A stretch of DNA of 9,849 nt from an uncultured Phycisphaerales bacterium (GTDB taxonomy: Bacteria; Planctomycetota; Phycisphaerae; WQYP01), in contig CALCHA010000439.1 of NCBI GenBank assembly GCA_937901265.1, positions 1 to 9,849 of the forward strand, read 5' to 3'. The position numbers and the translations under genes were made by a program. Shown here in pieces: positions 1-7,042 of the stretch; position 1 is the stretch's first letter; each line of letters starts with the position of its first letter. The notes beneath the pieces are model-generated. The model searched no databases. It saw only the letters and a list, made by a program, of their open reading frames with translations, and had not been told where the DNA came from.

Positions 1-1700
1 TCGCCGATTTGGCCGCCCATTTCGGCGTAGAAGTTGGTTTTATCGAGGAGGAGGGCGACCTTTTCGTTGGCGCGGGCGTCGGAGGCGTCGGTGGTCTGGT
101 CGAGGTCGGAGCCGTTCCAGATGGCGCGCAGGGTGGCGCGGATGGGGCCATGTTTGAACTTGAAGGAGTCGTCGGTGGGGTGCACATGCAGCTTGTGAAG
201 TTCGTCGAGGATGTTGGGAGGGAGGTCGTAAACGGCGGCGGCGGCGGTGTCTTTGCCGCCGGTGCGGGCGCGTTCCTGGGCCAGTTTCATTTCCTGTTCG
301 TATCCCTCGAGGTCAACCTTCATACCCCGTTCCTCAGCCATGATGCGGGTGAGATCGATGGGGAAGCCGAAGGTGTCGTAAAGCCGGAAGGCGTCTTCGC
401 CGGAGATGATGAGTTGGTTTTCGCCATTGGACTTGGCGTGGTTGGCGGCCTGCTCAAAGAGGCCGATGCCGCGGTCGAGGGTCTTGCTGAAGGAGATTTC
501 CTCATCGTGGACGATGTCGATGACGTGGCTGGGGTTGGCTTTGAGTTCGGGGAACATGTCGCCCATGGTCTCGACGACGATCGGGACGAGGCCGTGGAGA
601 AAGGGGTTGCGCAGGTTGAGCTGCTGGCGGCCGAAGCGAACGGCGCGACGGAGAATGCGGCGAAGGACGTAACCGCGGCCCTCGTTGGAGGGAACGGCCC
701 CGTCGGTCAGGGCGAAGACCAGGCAGCGGAGATGGTCGGCGATCACGCGGAAGGCGATGTCGTGGCGCAGCTGAGCGTCGGCGGCCTCGGCGACGGGATC
801 GGCGGCGTTGGTGCGCGGGAACTTGCCGGTGTAGATGATGCCGGTGAGTTTGGAGAGTTCCTCAAAGAGCGGCGTGAAAAGATCGGTGGCGTAATTGTCA
901 TCCTTGTTCTGCAGCACCTGGCAGATGCGTTCGAGGCCCATCCCGGTGTCGACGTGCTGGGCGGGAAGCGTGGTGAGTTTTCCGGCGGCGTCGCGGTTGT
1001 ACTGGATAAAGACGTTGTTCCAGATTTCCATGACGCGCGGGTCTTCGGCGTTGACCGGGGCGCGTTTTCCGGCCTTGAGATCGGCGAGCACTTCGTCGGG
1101 CGGGCGGCGGTCCACGTAGATTTCGGTGCAGGGGCCGCAGGGACCGGTGTCGCCCATCTCCCAGAAGTTGTCCTTGCCGAAGTAATGGATGTGGTCTTCA
1201 TTTTTCAGGCCATACTGCGACCAGTCGGCGACTCTTCGCCAGATGTCGGCGGCTTCTTCGTCGCGCGGGACGCCGGCGGAGCCTTCGTAGCAGGAGACGT
1301 GGAGGCGGCGCGGATCGAGGCGCCAGACCTTGGTGAGGAGTTCCCAGGCCATTTCGATGGCGCCCTGTTTGAAGTAATCGCCGAAGGACCAGTTCCCCAG
1401 CATTTCGAAGAAGGTGTGGTGGCGGCGGGAGCGACCGACGTCGTCGAGGTCGTTGTGCTTGCCGCCGGCGCGGATGCACTTCTGGGTATTGGCGGCACGC
1501 TTGTGCCACGCGGCGGGGGCCTTTTCGGTGCCCAGGAAGAAGGGCTTGAACTGGTTCATGCCGGCGTTGGTGAAAAGGAGCGTGGGGTCGTCATGGGGCA
1601 CGACCGGTGAAGAGGGCACAAAGGTGTGCGCGTGGCGCTGCACGAAGAAGTCAATGAACTGCTTACGAATTTCCGCGGAGGATGCGACCGTACCCGTCAT
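1..1700 (-). CDS. alaS: Alanyl-tRNA synthetase, N-terminal 566 residues (gene cut by window start)
   Basis: The minus strand is open from ATG at 1700-1698 to the window edge. Class II AlaRS landmarks appear in order: residues 37-51 contain DDPTLLFTNAGMNQF, residues 98-111 read FEMLGNWSFGDYFK (motif 2 region), and residues 253-258 are GMGLER (motif 3). A conserved RGYVLRRILRRAVRFG stretch of the tRNA-recognition domain follows. The last visible residues, FYAEMGGQIG, open the editing domain, so its HxxxH zinc site and the C-terminal DHHA1 part lie outside the window (the family is usually about 870 residues). The enzyme is cytoplasmic and charges tRNA-Ala with alanine using ATP. The start is supported by GAGGG at 1709-1705, four bases upstream. 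A long antisense reading frame on the plus strand is an artefact of high GC. The call is very secure. Confidence 0.97.
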   Translation of the reverse strand, partial: MTGTVASSAEIRKQFIDFFVQRHAHTFVPSSPVVPHDDPTLLFTNAGMNQFKPFFLGTEKAPAAWHKRAANTQKCIRAGGKHNDLDDVGRSRRHHTFFEMLGNWSFGDYFKQGAIEMAWELLTKVWRLDPRRLHVSCYEGSAGVPRDEEAADIWRRVADWSQYGLKNEDHIHYFGKDNFWEMGDTGPCGPCTEIYVDRRPPDEVLADLKAGKRAPVNAEDPRVMEIWNNVFIQYNRDAAGKLTTLPAQHVDTGMGLERICQVLQNKDDNYATDLFTPLFEELSKLTGIIYTGKFPRTNAADPVAEAADAQLRHDIAFRVIADHLRCLVFALTDGAVPSNEGRGYVLRRILRRAVRFGRQQLNLRNPFLHGLVPIVVETMGDMFPELKANPSHVIDIVHDEEISFSKTLDRGIGLFEQAANHAKSNGENQLIISGEDAFRLYDTFGFPIDLTRIMAEERGMKVDLEGYEQEMKLAQERARTGGKDTAAAAVYDLPPNILDELHKLHVHPTDDSFKFKHGPIRATLRAIWNGSDLDQTTDASDARANEKVALLLDKTNFYAEMGGQIG

Positions 1701-1731
1701 GTATCCCTCAACAATCAACGAACAAGTGGCT

Positions 1732-1778
1732 GCCGGTTTCCCGGCGCGACGCTATCGCCGGCGGGCCATGGGCCGGCG
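1732..1778 (-). promoter_or_regulatory. alaS leader with competing GC hairpins
   Basis: On the minus strand the 5' leader holds a 7-bp stem CGCCGGC/GCCGGCG (1778-1772 with 1762-1756, 9-base loop). It then holds a 5-bp stem GCCGG-GAAA-CCGGC (1745-1732) closed by a GNRA tetraloop. A third pairing, CGCCGG at 1746-1741 with CCGGCG at 1761-1756, would break both. The last stem ends 22 bases before the Shine-Dalgarno. The arrangement is compatible with attenuation or translational control, but GC-rich DNA also makes such stems by chance. Confidence 0.35.
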
Positions 1779-1788
1779 GAAAATTGAG

Positions 1789-2118
1789 CGGGTGATTGTA
1801 TCAGGGGTGCAGGTGGAGGGGGAATAGGGGGCGTGAAATCCGTTTGTGGGGGGGCAGTCCATCTTTCGGGTCGCGATCGCCCCTGGCAACATTCTCCTGT
1901 GGGCCCGCGATCCCATACTGACGCGTGGGGATCGGGATGACGACGCCTTGGTCCGAAGGAGGGGCCCGTGCCAAGGGTTCGACTTGGATCGGTCGTCCTT
2001 TTTGTTTCCCATGAGAGGTTGCAGTTGGGGCGCGCCTTTGGCATTTGCGCGGAGGGATGGAGGACGGAGGACGGGAGACGCCTCCCCCCCCGCCCTTTAC
2101 CTGAATTTTGATTAATTT
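1789..2118. other. Divergent intergenic spacer, no gene seen
   Basis: Several open frames cross this stretch on both strands, but their products are low-complexity Arg/Pro/Ser-rich translations without a recognisable domain or ribosome binding site, so I call no gene. It contains a GCGATCGC octamer (1873-1880). It also holds CCTTGG at 1946-1951, which can pair with CCAAGG at 1971-1976. The CCAAG part of the latter can instead pair with CTTGG at 1983-1987 across a 7-base loop. Strand of use is unknown. Confidence 0.5.
1795..1803 (-). promoter_or_regulatory. Candidate extended -10 promoter for alaS
   Basis: Read on the minus strand, TG-A-TACAAT gives a -10 hexamer (1800-1795) with the TGn extension just upstream. 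No good -35 hexamer lies 17-18 bases further up (TTCCCC or TCCCCC), which fits an extended -10 promoter. Transcription would start near 1788 and give a leader of about 88 bases before alaS. This is sequence pattern only. Confidence 0.4.
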
Positions 2119-2193
2119 CGTCGTCAACGTCGTCGTCGTCTCCGTCCCTCCATGTCTCCGCGCCTCCGTGCTTTCCCTATGTGTATCCGCGAA
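2119..2193 (-). repeat. Purine-rich intergenic repeat (CGGAG-type) with a (CGT)n tract
   Basis: On the minus strand this reads as a string of degenerate units: GCACGGAGG, CGCGGAGAC, ATGGAGGGAC, GGAGACG. It ends in a (GAC)n-like tract (plus-strand CGT repeats at 2119-2140). One minus-strand frame translates to STEARRHGGTE. I recall this peptide pattern as the typical spurious translation of a dispersed intergenic repeat seen in large planctomycete, verrucomicrobial and related genomes. Only one copy is in the window, so its dispersed nature is recalled knowledge and not shown here. Confidence 0.5.
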
Positions 2194-2200
2194 GGGAAAA

Positions 2201-2312
2201 GCCTTCGAAGGCACCGGAGAAATCTGGCACTTGTGGCCAATCGTCGATGACCGCTCCCACGCCTTTGCCCGCCCGAATCGGGAACCACACCTCGTGTGGG
2301 CGCTGCGCAGCG
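2201..2312. promoter_or_regulatory. Cluster of perfect palindromes upstream of the xylan operon
   Basis: Four inverted repeats lie 86-197 bases before the GH10 start: GCCTTCGAAGGC (2201-2212, perfect 12-mer), CCCGA-A-TCGGG (2272-2282), CCACAC-CTC-GTGTGG (2285-2299) and CGCTGCGCAGCG (2301-2312, perfect 12-mer). The last three are almost back to back. They could be operators for a sugar-responsive repressor, or stems in a transcribed leader. No regulator gene is adjacent to identify one. Confidence 0.35.
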
Positions 2313-2338
2313 TCCAGGCCCGTGGTACGAGGGCGCGA

Positions 2339-2368
2339 TTGCGGAACCCCCCTGCCGGCGGGTAAAAA
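2339..2368 (+). promoter_or_regulatory. Weak candidate promoter for the GH10-GH115 operon
   Basis: TTGCGG (2339-2344) and TAAAAA (2363-2368) are separated by 18 bases. They stand just downstream of the palindrome cluster and about 30 bases before the GH10 start codon. The -10 match is poor, so this is tentative. The ribosome binding site GAGG (2387-2390), seven bases before ATG, is more certain. Confidence 0.25.
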
Positions 2369-2397
2369 CGGCGCGGGCTCAGTAGCGAGGATCGTGC

Positions 2398-3645
2398 ATG
2401 CGGATGACGAACGCAGTGGTTGGCGGCGGGGTGTTGTTGCTGGCGATGCTGGCTGGGTGTGCGTCGGAGCCGGCGCGGTGGCGGGAGGGCGTCAATGCGC
2501 ATATTGAGCGCTATCGGAAAGGGGATGCGCAGATCACGGTGGTGGATGGATCGGGGCGGGCGCTGGCGAATGTGCCTCTGAACATTGAACAAACGAGCCA
2601 TGCGTTTCCGTTCGGCGGGGCGATCAGCCGGGGGTTCCTGGGGAATGCAAAGTGGCAGGAGGCGTTCAAGCAACACTTCAATTGTGCGGTGTTTGAGAAC
2701 GAGACGAAGTGGTATTCCAACGAGGGGGCGGCGGGGCGGGTGAATTATCGGGATGCGGATGCGCTGCTGGCATGGTGCGCAGCAAACGGAATCCCGGTGC
2801 GCGGGCACAATGTGTTCTGGGAAGTCGCGAAGTGGCAGCAGGCATGGCTGCAGCCCTTGACGGGCGAGGCGTTGCGCGGGGCGATGGAGCGGCGTCTGGA
2901 CGTGGTGACGCACTTTCGCGGGAAGCTCACGGCGTGGGATGTGGACAACGAGGCGCTGCACGGGGATTTTTTCACCTCGCGGCTGGGAGCGGGGATCGTC
3001 CCATGGATGTTCCAGCAGGTGCGGCAGCGCGATCCGGGAGCGCAGCTGTTCGTGAATGATTACAACATTTTGAGCGTGGACCAGGCGTACAAGAACACGG
3101 AGACCACGGCCTATGTGAAGCAGATACGCGCGCTGCAGACGCAGGGGGCGCCGATCGACGGCGTCGGGATTCAGGGGCATGTCTGGGCAGAGGACATCGT
3201 GCGGCATCCGGCGCGGGTGCAACAGCGGCTGGCCGAGGTCGCGGCGGTGGGGCTGCCAATCTGGATCACGGAGTTTGACGCGGCGGATGCGAATGCCGGG
3301 GCTCGCGCGGACAAGCTGGAGGTGATGTATCGGACGGCGTTTGCGAACCCGGCGGTACAGGGGATCGTGATGTGGGTGTTCTGGGCGGGCAACAGCTGGC
3401 GCGGGGCGGATGCGGCGCTGTTCGATCAGGACTGGACGATCAACGAGGAGGGACGGCGGTATGAGGCGCTGCTGGCGGAGTGGACGACGCATGCGGAGGC
3501 GACGACGGATGCGGCGGGGGTCGCGAGGTTTCGCGGATTTTTCGGGGACTATCGGGTGACGCGCGGCGATACCGGGGCGGTGCTGGGGACGTTTTCGTTA
3601 CAGCCGGGCCAGCAATCGCAGCGGGTGCGGATCGTTGCCCAGTGA
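2398..3645 (+). CDS. GH10 endo-1,4-beta-xylanase, lipoprotein
   Basis: The 415-residue product starts with a lipoprotein signal ending in LAG-C, so Cys21 would be acylated. The residue after it is Ala, compatible with outer-membrane sorting. A short N-terminal beta region (about 43-75, with AFPFGGAI) resembles the entry to plant-type GH10 catalytic domains. The barrel follows: ENETKW (100-105), RGHNVFW (135-141), the acid/base motif WDVDNE with Glu185, GIQGHVW (257-263), and the nucleophile motif ITEFD with Glu292. A small beta tail (about 365-413) ends the protein. Family members hydrolyse internal beta-1,4 bonds of xylan with retention. GAGG at 2387-2390 supports the start; an in-frame ATG at 2404 is the alternative. 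It forms an operon with the GH115 gene 23 bases downstream. Both catalytic glutamates are present, so activity is expected. Confidence 0.93.
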   Translation: MRMTNAVVGGGVLLLAMLAGCASEPARWREGVNAHIERYRKGDAQITVVDGSGRALANVPLNIEQTSHAFPFGGAISRGFLGNAKWQEAFKQHFNCAVFENETKWYSNEGAAGRVNYRDADALLAWCAANGIPVRGHNVFWEVAKWQQAWLQPLTGEALRGAMERRLDVVTHFRGKLTAWDVDNEALHGDFFTSRLGAGIVPWMFQQVRQRDPGAQLFVNDYNILSVDQAYKNTETTAYVKQIRALQTQGAPIDGVGIQGHVWAEDIVRHPARVQQRLAEVAAVGLPIWITEFDAADANAGARADKLEVMYRTAFANPAVQGIVMWVFWAGNSWRGADAALFDQDWTINEEGRRYEALLAEWTTHAEATTDAAGVARFRGFFGDYRVTRGDTGAVLGTFSLQPGQQSQRVRIVAQ

Positions 3646-3668
3646 GGGGCGGATGAACTGGAGGTCGC

Positions 3669-6608
3669 ATGGGTCGCTGGTGGATCATCGCGGTCGCGCT
3701 GGTGCTGTCGCCGATGCGGTTGCAGGCGGCGCGGTATCTGGATGAGACCGGGGCGGCGGGGGATTTTGTGCTGGCGGACAGGGCCGGGGCGGCGACGCTG
3801 CTGGTGGACGCTGGGGACTGGCCGGGGGTGATGCGCGCCGCGAAGGATTTGCAGGGGGATGTGCATCGGGTGACGTCGCGCGACGCGGCGCTGGTGACGA
3901 CGGGCGAGCACTTGAGCGGGCCGGTGGTGATCATCGGAACCGTGGGGAAGTCGAAGGTGGTGGATGCCCTGGTGGCGGCGGGGAAAATGGATGTGTCGGG
4001 GCTGCGCGGGAAGTGGGAATCCTTCATCATTCAGACGGTGGAAAATCCGCTGCCCGGCGTGGCATCGGGACTGGTGATTGCGGGATCGGACAAGCGCGGG
4101 ACAATCTTCGGAATTTATGATCTGTCGGAAACGATCGGGGTGTCGCCCTGGTATTTCTGGGCGGATGTTCCGGCGCAACACCATGAATCCCTGTTGATCA
4201 AGCCGGGCATGTATCGGCAGGGGGAGCCTTCGGTGAAGTACCGGGGAATTTTCATCAATGATGAGGCCCCCGATTTGACAAACTGGGTGCGGGAGAAATA
4301 TGGCACGGCGGAAAACTTGCCGAATGTGGCGAATTATGGCCATGAGTTCTATGGGCATGTCTTTGAGCTGCTGCTGCGGCTGAAGGCCAACTATCTGTGG
4401 CCGGCCATGTGGAACAATGCGTTCAACGAGGACGATCCGGAGAATGCGAAGCTGGCGGATACCTATGGGATCGTGATGGGGACGTCGCATCAGGAACCGA
4501 TGCTGCGGGCACAGAAAGAGTGGGATCGGCGGCATCGGCAATCCTGGAACTATTTCACGGATGCGCCCACGCTGCAGGATTTCTGGAAAGAGGGAATTGT
4601 ACGCAACAAGGACTATGAGTCGATTCTCACCATCGGGCTGCGCGGGGCCAACGACACGCCGATGATTCCCGGGGGCACCCGGGAGCAGTCGATGGAGCTG
4701 CTGAAGGAGATCATCGCCGCGCAGCGAAAGCTGATTGGGGAGAACCTCAATCCAAATCCGGCGAAGGTGCCGCAGTTGTGGTGTCCCTACAAGGAGGTCT
4801 TGGACTATTACAACGCGGGCTTTCGAGTGCCCGACGACGTGACGATTTTGTGGACGGACGACAACTGGGGGAATCTGCGGCGCGTGCCGACGGCGGACGA
4901 ACGGGGGCGGCCTGGCGGGGCGGGGGTTTACTATCACTTTGACTATGTGGGTGGACCGCGGAATTACAAGTGGGTGAACACGAATCCGCTGCCGAAGGTC
5001 TGGGAAGAGATGTCTCTTGCCAAGGCGTATGGAGCGGATCGCATATGGATCGTAAACGTGGGACATTTGAAGGGCCTGGAGCTGCCGATCGATTACTTCA
5101 TGCATTTGGGGTGGGACAGTGGAAGTCTGACCAATGGGAACATTGAGGCGTTCACGCGGCAGTGGGCCGCCGAGCAATTCGGGCCGGAGCATGCGGGAGA
5201 AATCGCGGAGGTTTTGTCAGCCTACGGGCTCTATAACGGGCGGCGGAAGCCGGAGTTGCTCGAGCCGCGGACGTATAGTTTGGTGATGGGCGAAGCGCAA
5301 GGCGTGGTCGCGGAGTGGCGGGCGCTGGAGAAGAAGGCGGAGGGGATTTACGCGGCACTTCCGACGGACCGGCGGGATGCGTTTTACGAGATGGTGCTCT
5401 TTCCCGTGAAGGCCTGCGCGAACCTGAATGAGCTCTATGTGGCAGCCGGGTTGAATGGACTTTATGCGCAACAGGGGCGGGCAAGTGCCAATGATCTGGC
5501 GGTGAAGGTGGCCGAGCTGTTCCAGAGAGATGCCGACTTGATGGCCGACTACAACCACAAGCTGGCGGGGGGAAAGTGGGACCACTTTATGGACCAGGTG
5601 CACATCGGCTACACCACGTGGCAGGATCCGCCGCGCAGTGTGATGCCGCCGACACAGACCGTAACGCCGCTGGCGGAGCCGAGCCTTGGCGTGGCGATGG
5701 AGGGCAGCACGGACGTGGGGCCGGGCAAGGGGGAGGCGACGTTGTTGCCGGTGGATTGTTTTAACAAGCAGCAGCGGACGCTGGAGCTGTTCAATCGCGG
5801 GAGTGGAAACGTTGCGTTCACGGCGAGCGCGTCAATGCCCTGGGTGCGGCTGAGCAAGAGCGCGGGAAGTTTTGCCAAAGAGGAGCGAGTGGTGGTCGAT
5901 GTGGACTGGGATCAGGCGCCGCGTGGCACCGCCACCGCGGAGATCCGCGTGGGAGACGGAACGGTGGAACAGACGTTTCGGCTGGCGGCGTTTAATCCCA
6001 GCGACGTGCGGCCGGACACGCTGGAGGGCTTTGTCGAGACGTGGGGGCGGGTGTCGGTGGAGGTGGAGCACTTTACGGGGCGCAGCGCGGTGGACGGGGT
6101 GCGGTGGGAGAAAATCGAGGGGTATGGCCGGACCCTGTCGGGGATGACGCCTCTGCCGATGACCGCCGCTTCGGTGGTTCCGCCGGCGCAGGGGCCCACG
6201 CTCGAGTACCGAATTTACTTTTTCGACAGCGGCGACTACACCCTGACGAGCGTGCTTTCCCCGAGCTTGAATGCCGTGCCTGGCCGGGGACTGCGCCTCG
6301 CGGTGTCGCTGGATGCTGAGCCGCCCCAGCTCGTGACGGCCGTGCCGGCGACGTTCAATGCGCAAAATGGAAATCGGGACTGGGAGACGACGGTGAAGGA
6401 CAATGCGCGGCGCGTGCGGGCGGCGGTGAAAGTGGGGGCGAGCGGTTATCACACCCTGAAGCTGCGGATGGTGGATCCGGGGGTGGTGCTGGAGAAGCTG
6501 TATCTGACGACCGGGGCATCCGCGCCGACGTCGCAGGAGACGTATCTCGGTCCGACGGAGACCTATCAGCGGCCAGCCCCCGGTGGAGGGGCGGCGGAGC
6601 GGAGGTAA
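3669..6608 (+). CDS. GH115 xylan alpha-1,2-(4-O-methyl)glucuronidase, secreted
   Basis: The 979-residue product has a Sec signal peptide, likely cut after LQA (residue 20). The GH115 catalytic region spans about 25-650. Hallmarks include KYRGIFINDEAPDL (190-203), LKANYLWPAMWNNAF (238-252), HQEPMLRAQKEWD (274-286), GANDTPM (326-332), WCPYKEVLDYY (371-381) and WTDDNWG (395-401). Glu199, Asp329, Glu376 and Asn399 sit where I recall essential residues of the characterised Bacteroides enzyme. A BACON-like beta-sandwich lies at about 700-775, and a GH115 C-terminal beta domain at about 786-950. The family removes glucuronic or methylglucuronic acid from xylan, including internal side chains, complementing the GH10 upstream. 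The start has GGAGG at 3660-3664. The length is normal for the family, with no frameshift. Confidence 0.95.
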   Translation: MGRWWIIAVALVLSPMRLQAARYLDETGAAGDFVLADRAGAATLLVDAGDWPGVMRAAKDLQGDVHRVTSRDAALVTTGEHLSGPVVIIGTVGKSKVVDALVAAGKMDVSGLRGKWESFIIQTVENPLPGVASGLVIAGSDKRGTIFGIYDLSETIGVSPWYFWADVPAQHHESLLIKPGMYRQGEPSVKYRGIFINDEAPDLTNWVREKYGTAENLPNVANYGHEFYGHVFELLLRLKANYLWPAMWNNAFNEDDPENAKLADTYGIVMGTSHQEPMLRAQKEWDRRHRQSWNYFTDAPTLQDFWKEGIVRNKDYESILTIGLRGANDTPMIPGGTREQSMELLKEIIAAQRKLIGENLNPNPAKVPQLWCPYKEVLDYYNAGFRVPDDVTILWTDDNWGNLRRVPTADERGRPGGAGVYYHFDYVGGPRNYKWVNTNPLPKVWEEMSLAKAYGADRIWIVNVGHLKGLELPIDYFMHLGWDSGSLTNGNIEAFTRQWAAEQFGPEHAGEIAEVLSAYGLYNGRRKPELLEPRTYSLVMGEAQGVVAEWRALEKKAEGIYAALPTDRRDAFYEMVLFPVKACANLNELYVAAGLNGLYAQQGRASANDLAVKVAELFQRDADLMADYNHKLAGGKWDHFMDQVHIGYTTWQDPPRSVMPPTQTVTPLAEPSLGVAMEGSTDVGPGKGEATLLPVDCFNKQQRTLELFNRGSGNVAFTASASMPWVRLSKSAGSFAKEERVVVDVDWDQAPRGTATAEIRVGDGTVEQTFRLAAFNPSDVRPDTLEGFVETWGRVSVEVEHFTGRSAVDGVRWEKIEGYGRTLSGMTPLPMTAASVVPPAQGPTLEYRIYFFDSGDYTLTSVLSPSLNAVPGRGLRLAVSLDAEPPQLVTAVPATFNAQNGNRDWETTVKDNARRVRAAVKVGASGYHTLKLRMVDPGVVLEKLYLTTGASAPTSQETYLGPTETYQRPAPGGGAAERR

Positions 6609-6623
6609 GGCCGCTTTATTTTT
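6598..6623 (+). terminator. Probable intrinsic terminator of the xylan operon
   Basis: AGCGG (6598-6602) pairs with CCGCT (6611-6615) around an 8-base loop and runs into TTTATTTTT (6615-6623). The GH115 stop codon TAA (6606-6608) lies inside the loop. The stem is short but GC-rich and the T tract is strong for this GC-rich window. Confidence 0.55.
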
Positions 6624-6755
6624 CTCGAAAAATGTTTATAGATTTCCAGAATCCGCCGACATTGCTATTGCATTCCTTGATGCATTTGTGCAGTCTGGGA
6701 AATTGCGAGAGGAAATGGTTTCCAACTTCTCCACGAGTCCTTTCGGAGAATCACC
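6624..6755 (+). promoter_or_regulatory. AT-rich leader region of the small basic protein gene
   Basis: This is the most AT-rich stretch of the window. A TATAGA hexamer at 6637-6642 could serve as a -10 without a convincing -35. Downstream are two small stems: TGCAT-TCCTTG-ATGCA (6669-6684) and GGAAA-TGG-TTTCC (6711-6723). GGAG at 6745-6748, seven bases before ATG, is the ribosome binding site. The promoter assignment is weak; the ribosome binding site is clear. Confidence 0.35.
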
Positions 6756-6899
6756 ATGCCCCACCGTCGCACTTCCGGCGCAAAAGTTCGTTCCCACAAG
6801 ATCGGCATCGGCAACACCCGCTTCGCCAAGGGCAAGCAGGCGCGGCTGCAGAGCAAACGGATGTTGAGCGATCAATCGCGCAATGACCCGCTGGCCTGA
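6756..6899 (+). CDS. Small highly basic protein, 47 residues, unknown function
   Basis: ATG at 6756 follows GGAG with ideal 7-base spacing and reads to TGA at 6897-6899. The product begins MPHRRTSGAKVRSHKIGIGN. It carries 12 Lys/Arg and two His against two Asp, has no membrane segment, and ends SDQSRNDPLA. Codon choice is that of a well-expressed gene in GC-rich DNA (ATC, AAC, ACC, CGC, TTC and AAG dominate), which argues for real coding. Size and charge recall small ribosome- or nucleic-acid-associated proteins. I do not recognise the sequence, and it does not look like bTHX or the chlamydial/verrucomicrobial small basic family as I remember them. It is a single gene between a terminator and a structured spacer. 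It is short enough to be missed by automatic gene callers. Confidence 0.7.
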   Translation: MPHRRTSGAKVRSHKIGIGNTRFAKGKQARLQSKRMLSDQSRNDPLA

Positions 6900-6944
6900 G
6901 GCCGCGGCCGCCCACACGCTGACTGCAAGTTGACCGCTCCTTGC

Positions 6945-6980
6945 GGGTTCAGGGACCCACTCGCGCCGCAAGGCGCGTGG
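6945..6980. other. Two tandem hairpins after the small basic protein gene
   Basis: GGGT-TCAGGG-ACCC (6945-6958) is followed at once by CGCGCC-GCAA-GGCGCG (6962-6977), a perfect 6-bp stem closed by a GNRA tetraloop. The second stem can be extended by CCA/TGG across a 2-base bulge (6957-6980). There is no T tract, so this is not a standard intrinsic terminator. It could protect or end the small-gene transcript, or belong to a structured RNA. Confidence 0.4.
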
Positions 6981-7042
6981 CAGCTCCTCCATTGAGCCCT
7001 GCATGCGGGTCGATGATGTGGCCATAGCTTGGCACGCCCTCC

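Noticed and set aside
9..1610. 533-codon open frame on the plus strand
   Set aside because: It is antisense to alaS. The product is a Val/Gly/Glu-rich translation with no domain, and the opposite strand encodes a canonical synthetase.
1946..1976. Resemblance to the SRP RNA apical loop (GTCCGAAGGA)
   Set aside because: The conserved asymmetric-loop sequences and flanking helix are missing, so the match is superficial.
1971..1987. tRNA T-arm look-alike (CCAAG-GGTTCGA-CTTGG)
   Set aside because: The 7-base loop is shifted against the canonical TTCRANY, and no acceptor, anticodon or D arm fits around it.
1801..3492. 563-codon open frame on the minus strand
   Set aside because: It runs opposite the GH10 gene and through the intergenic repeat. 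It is rich in Arg, Pro and His and has no ribosome binding site; low stop frequency in GC-rich DNA explains it.
3549..5192. 547-codon open frame on the minus strand
   Set aside because: It is antisense to GH115, of low complexity, and has no recognisable domain.
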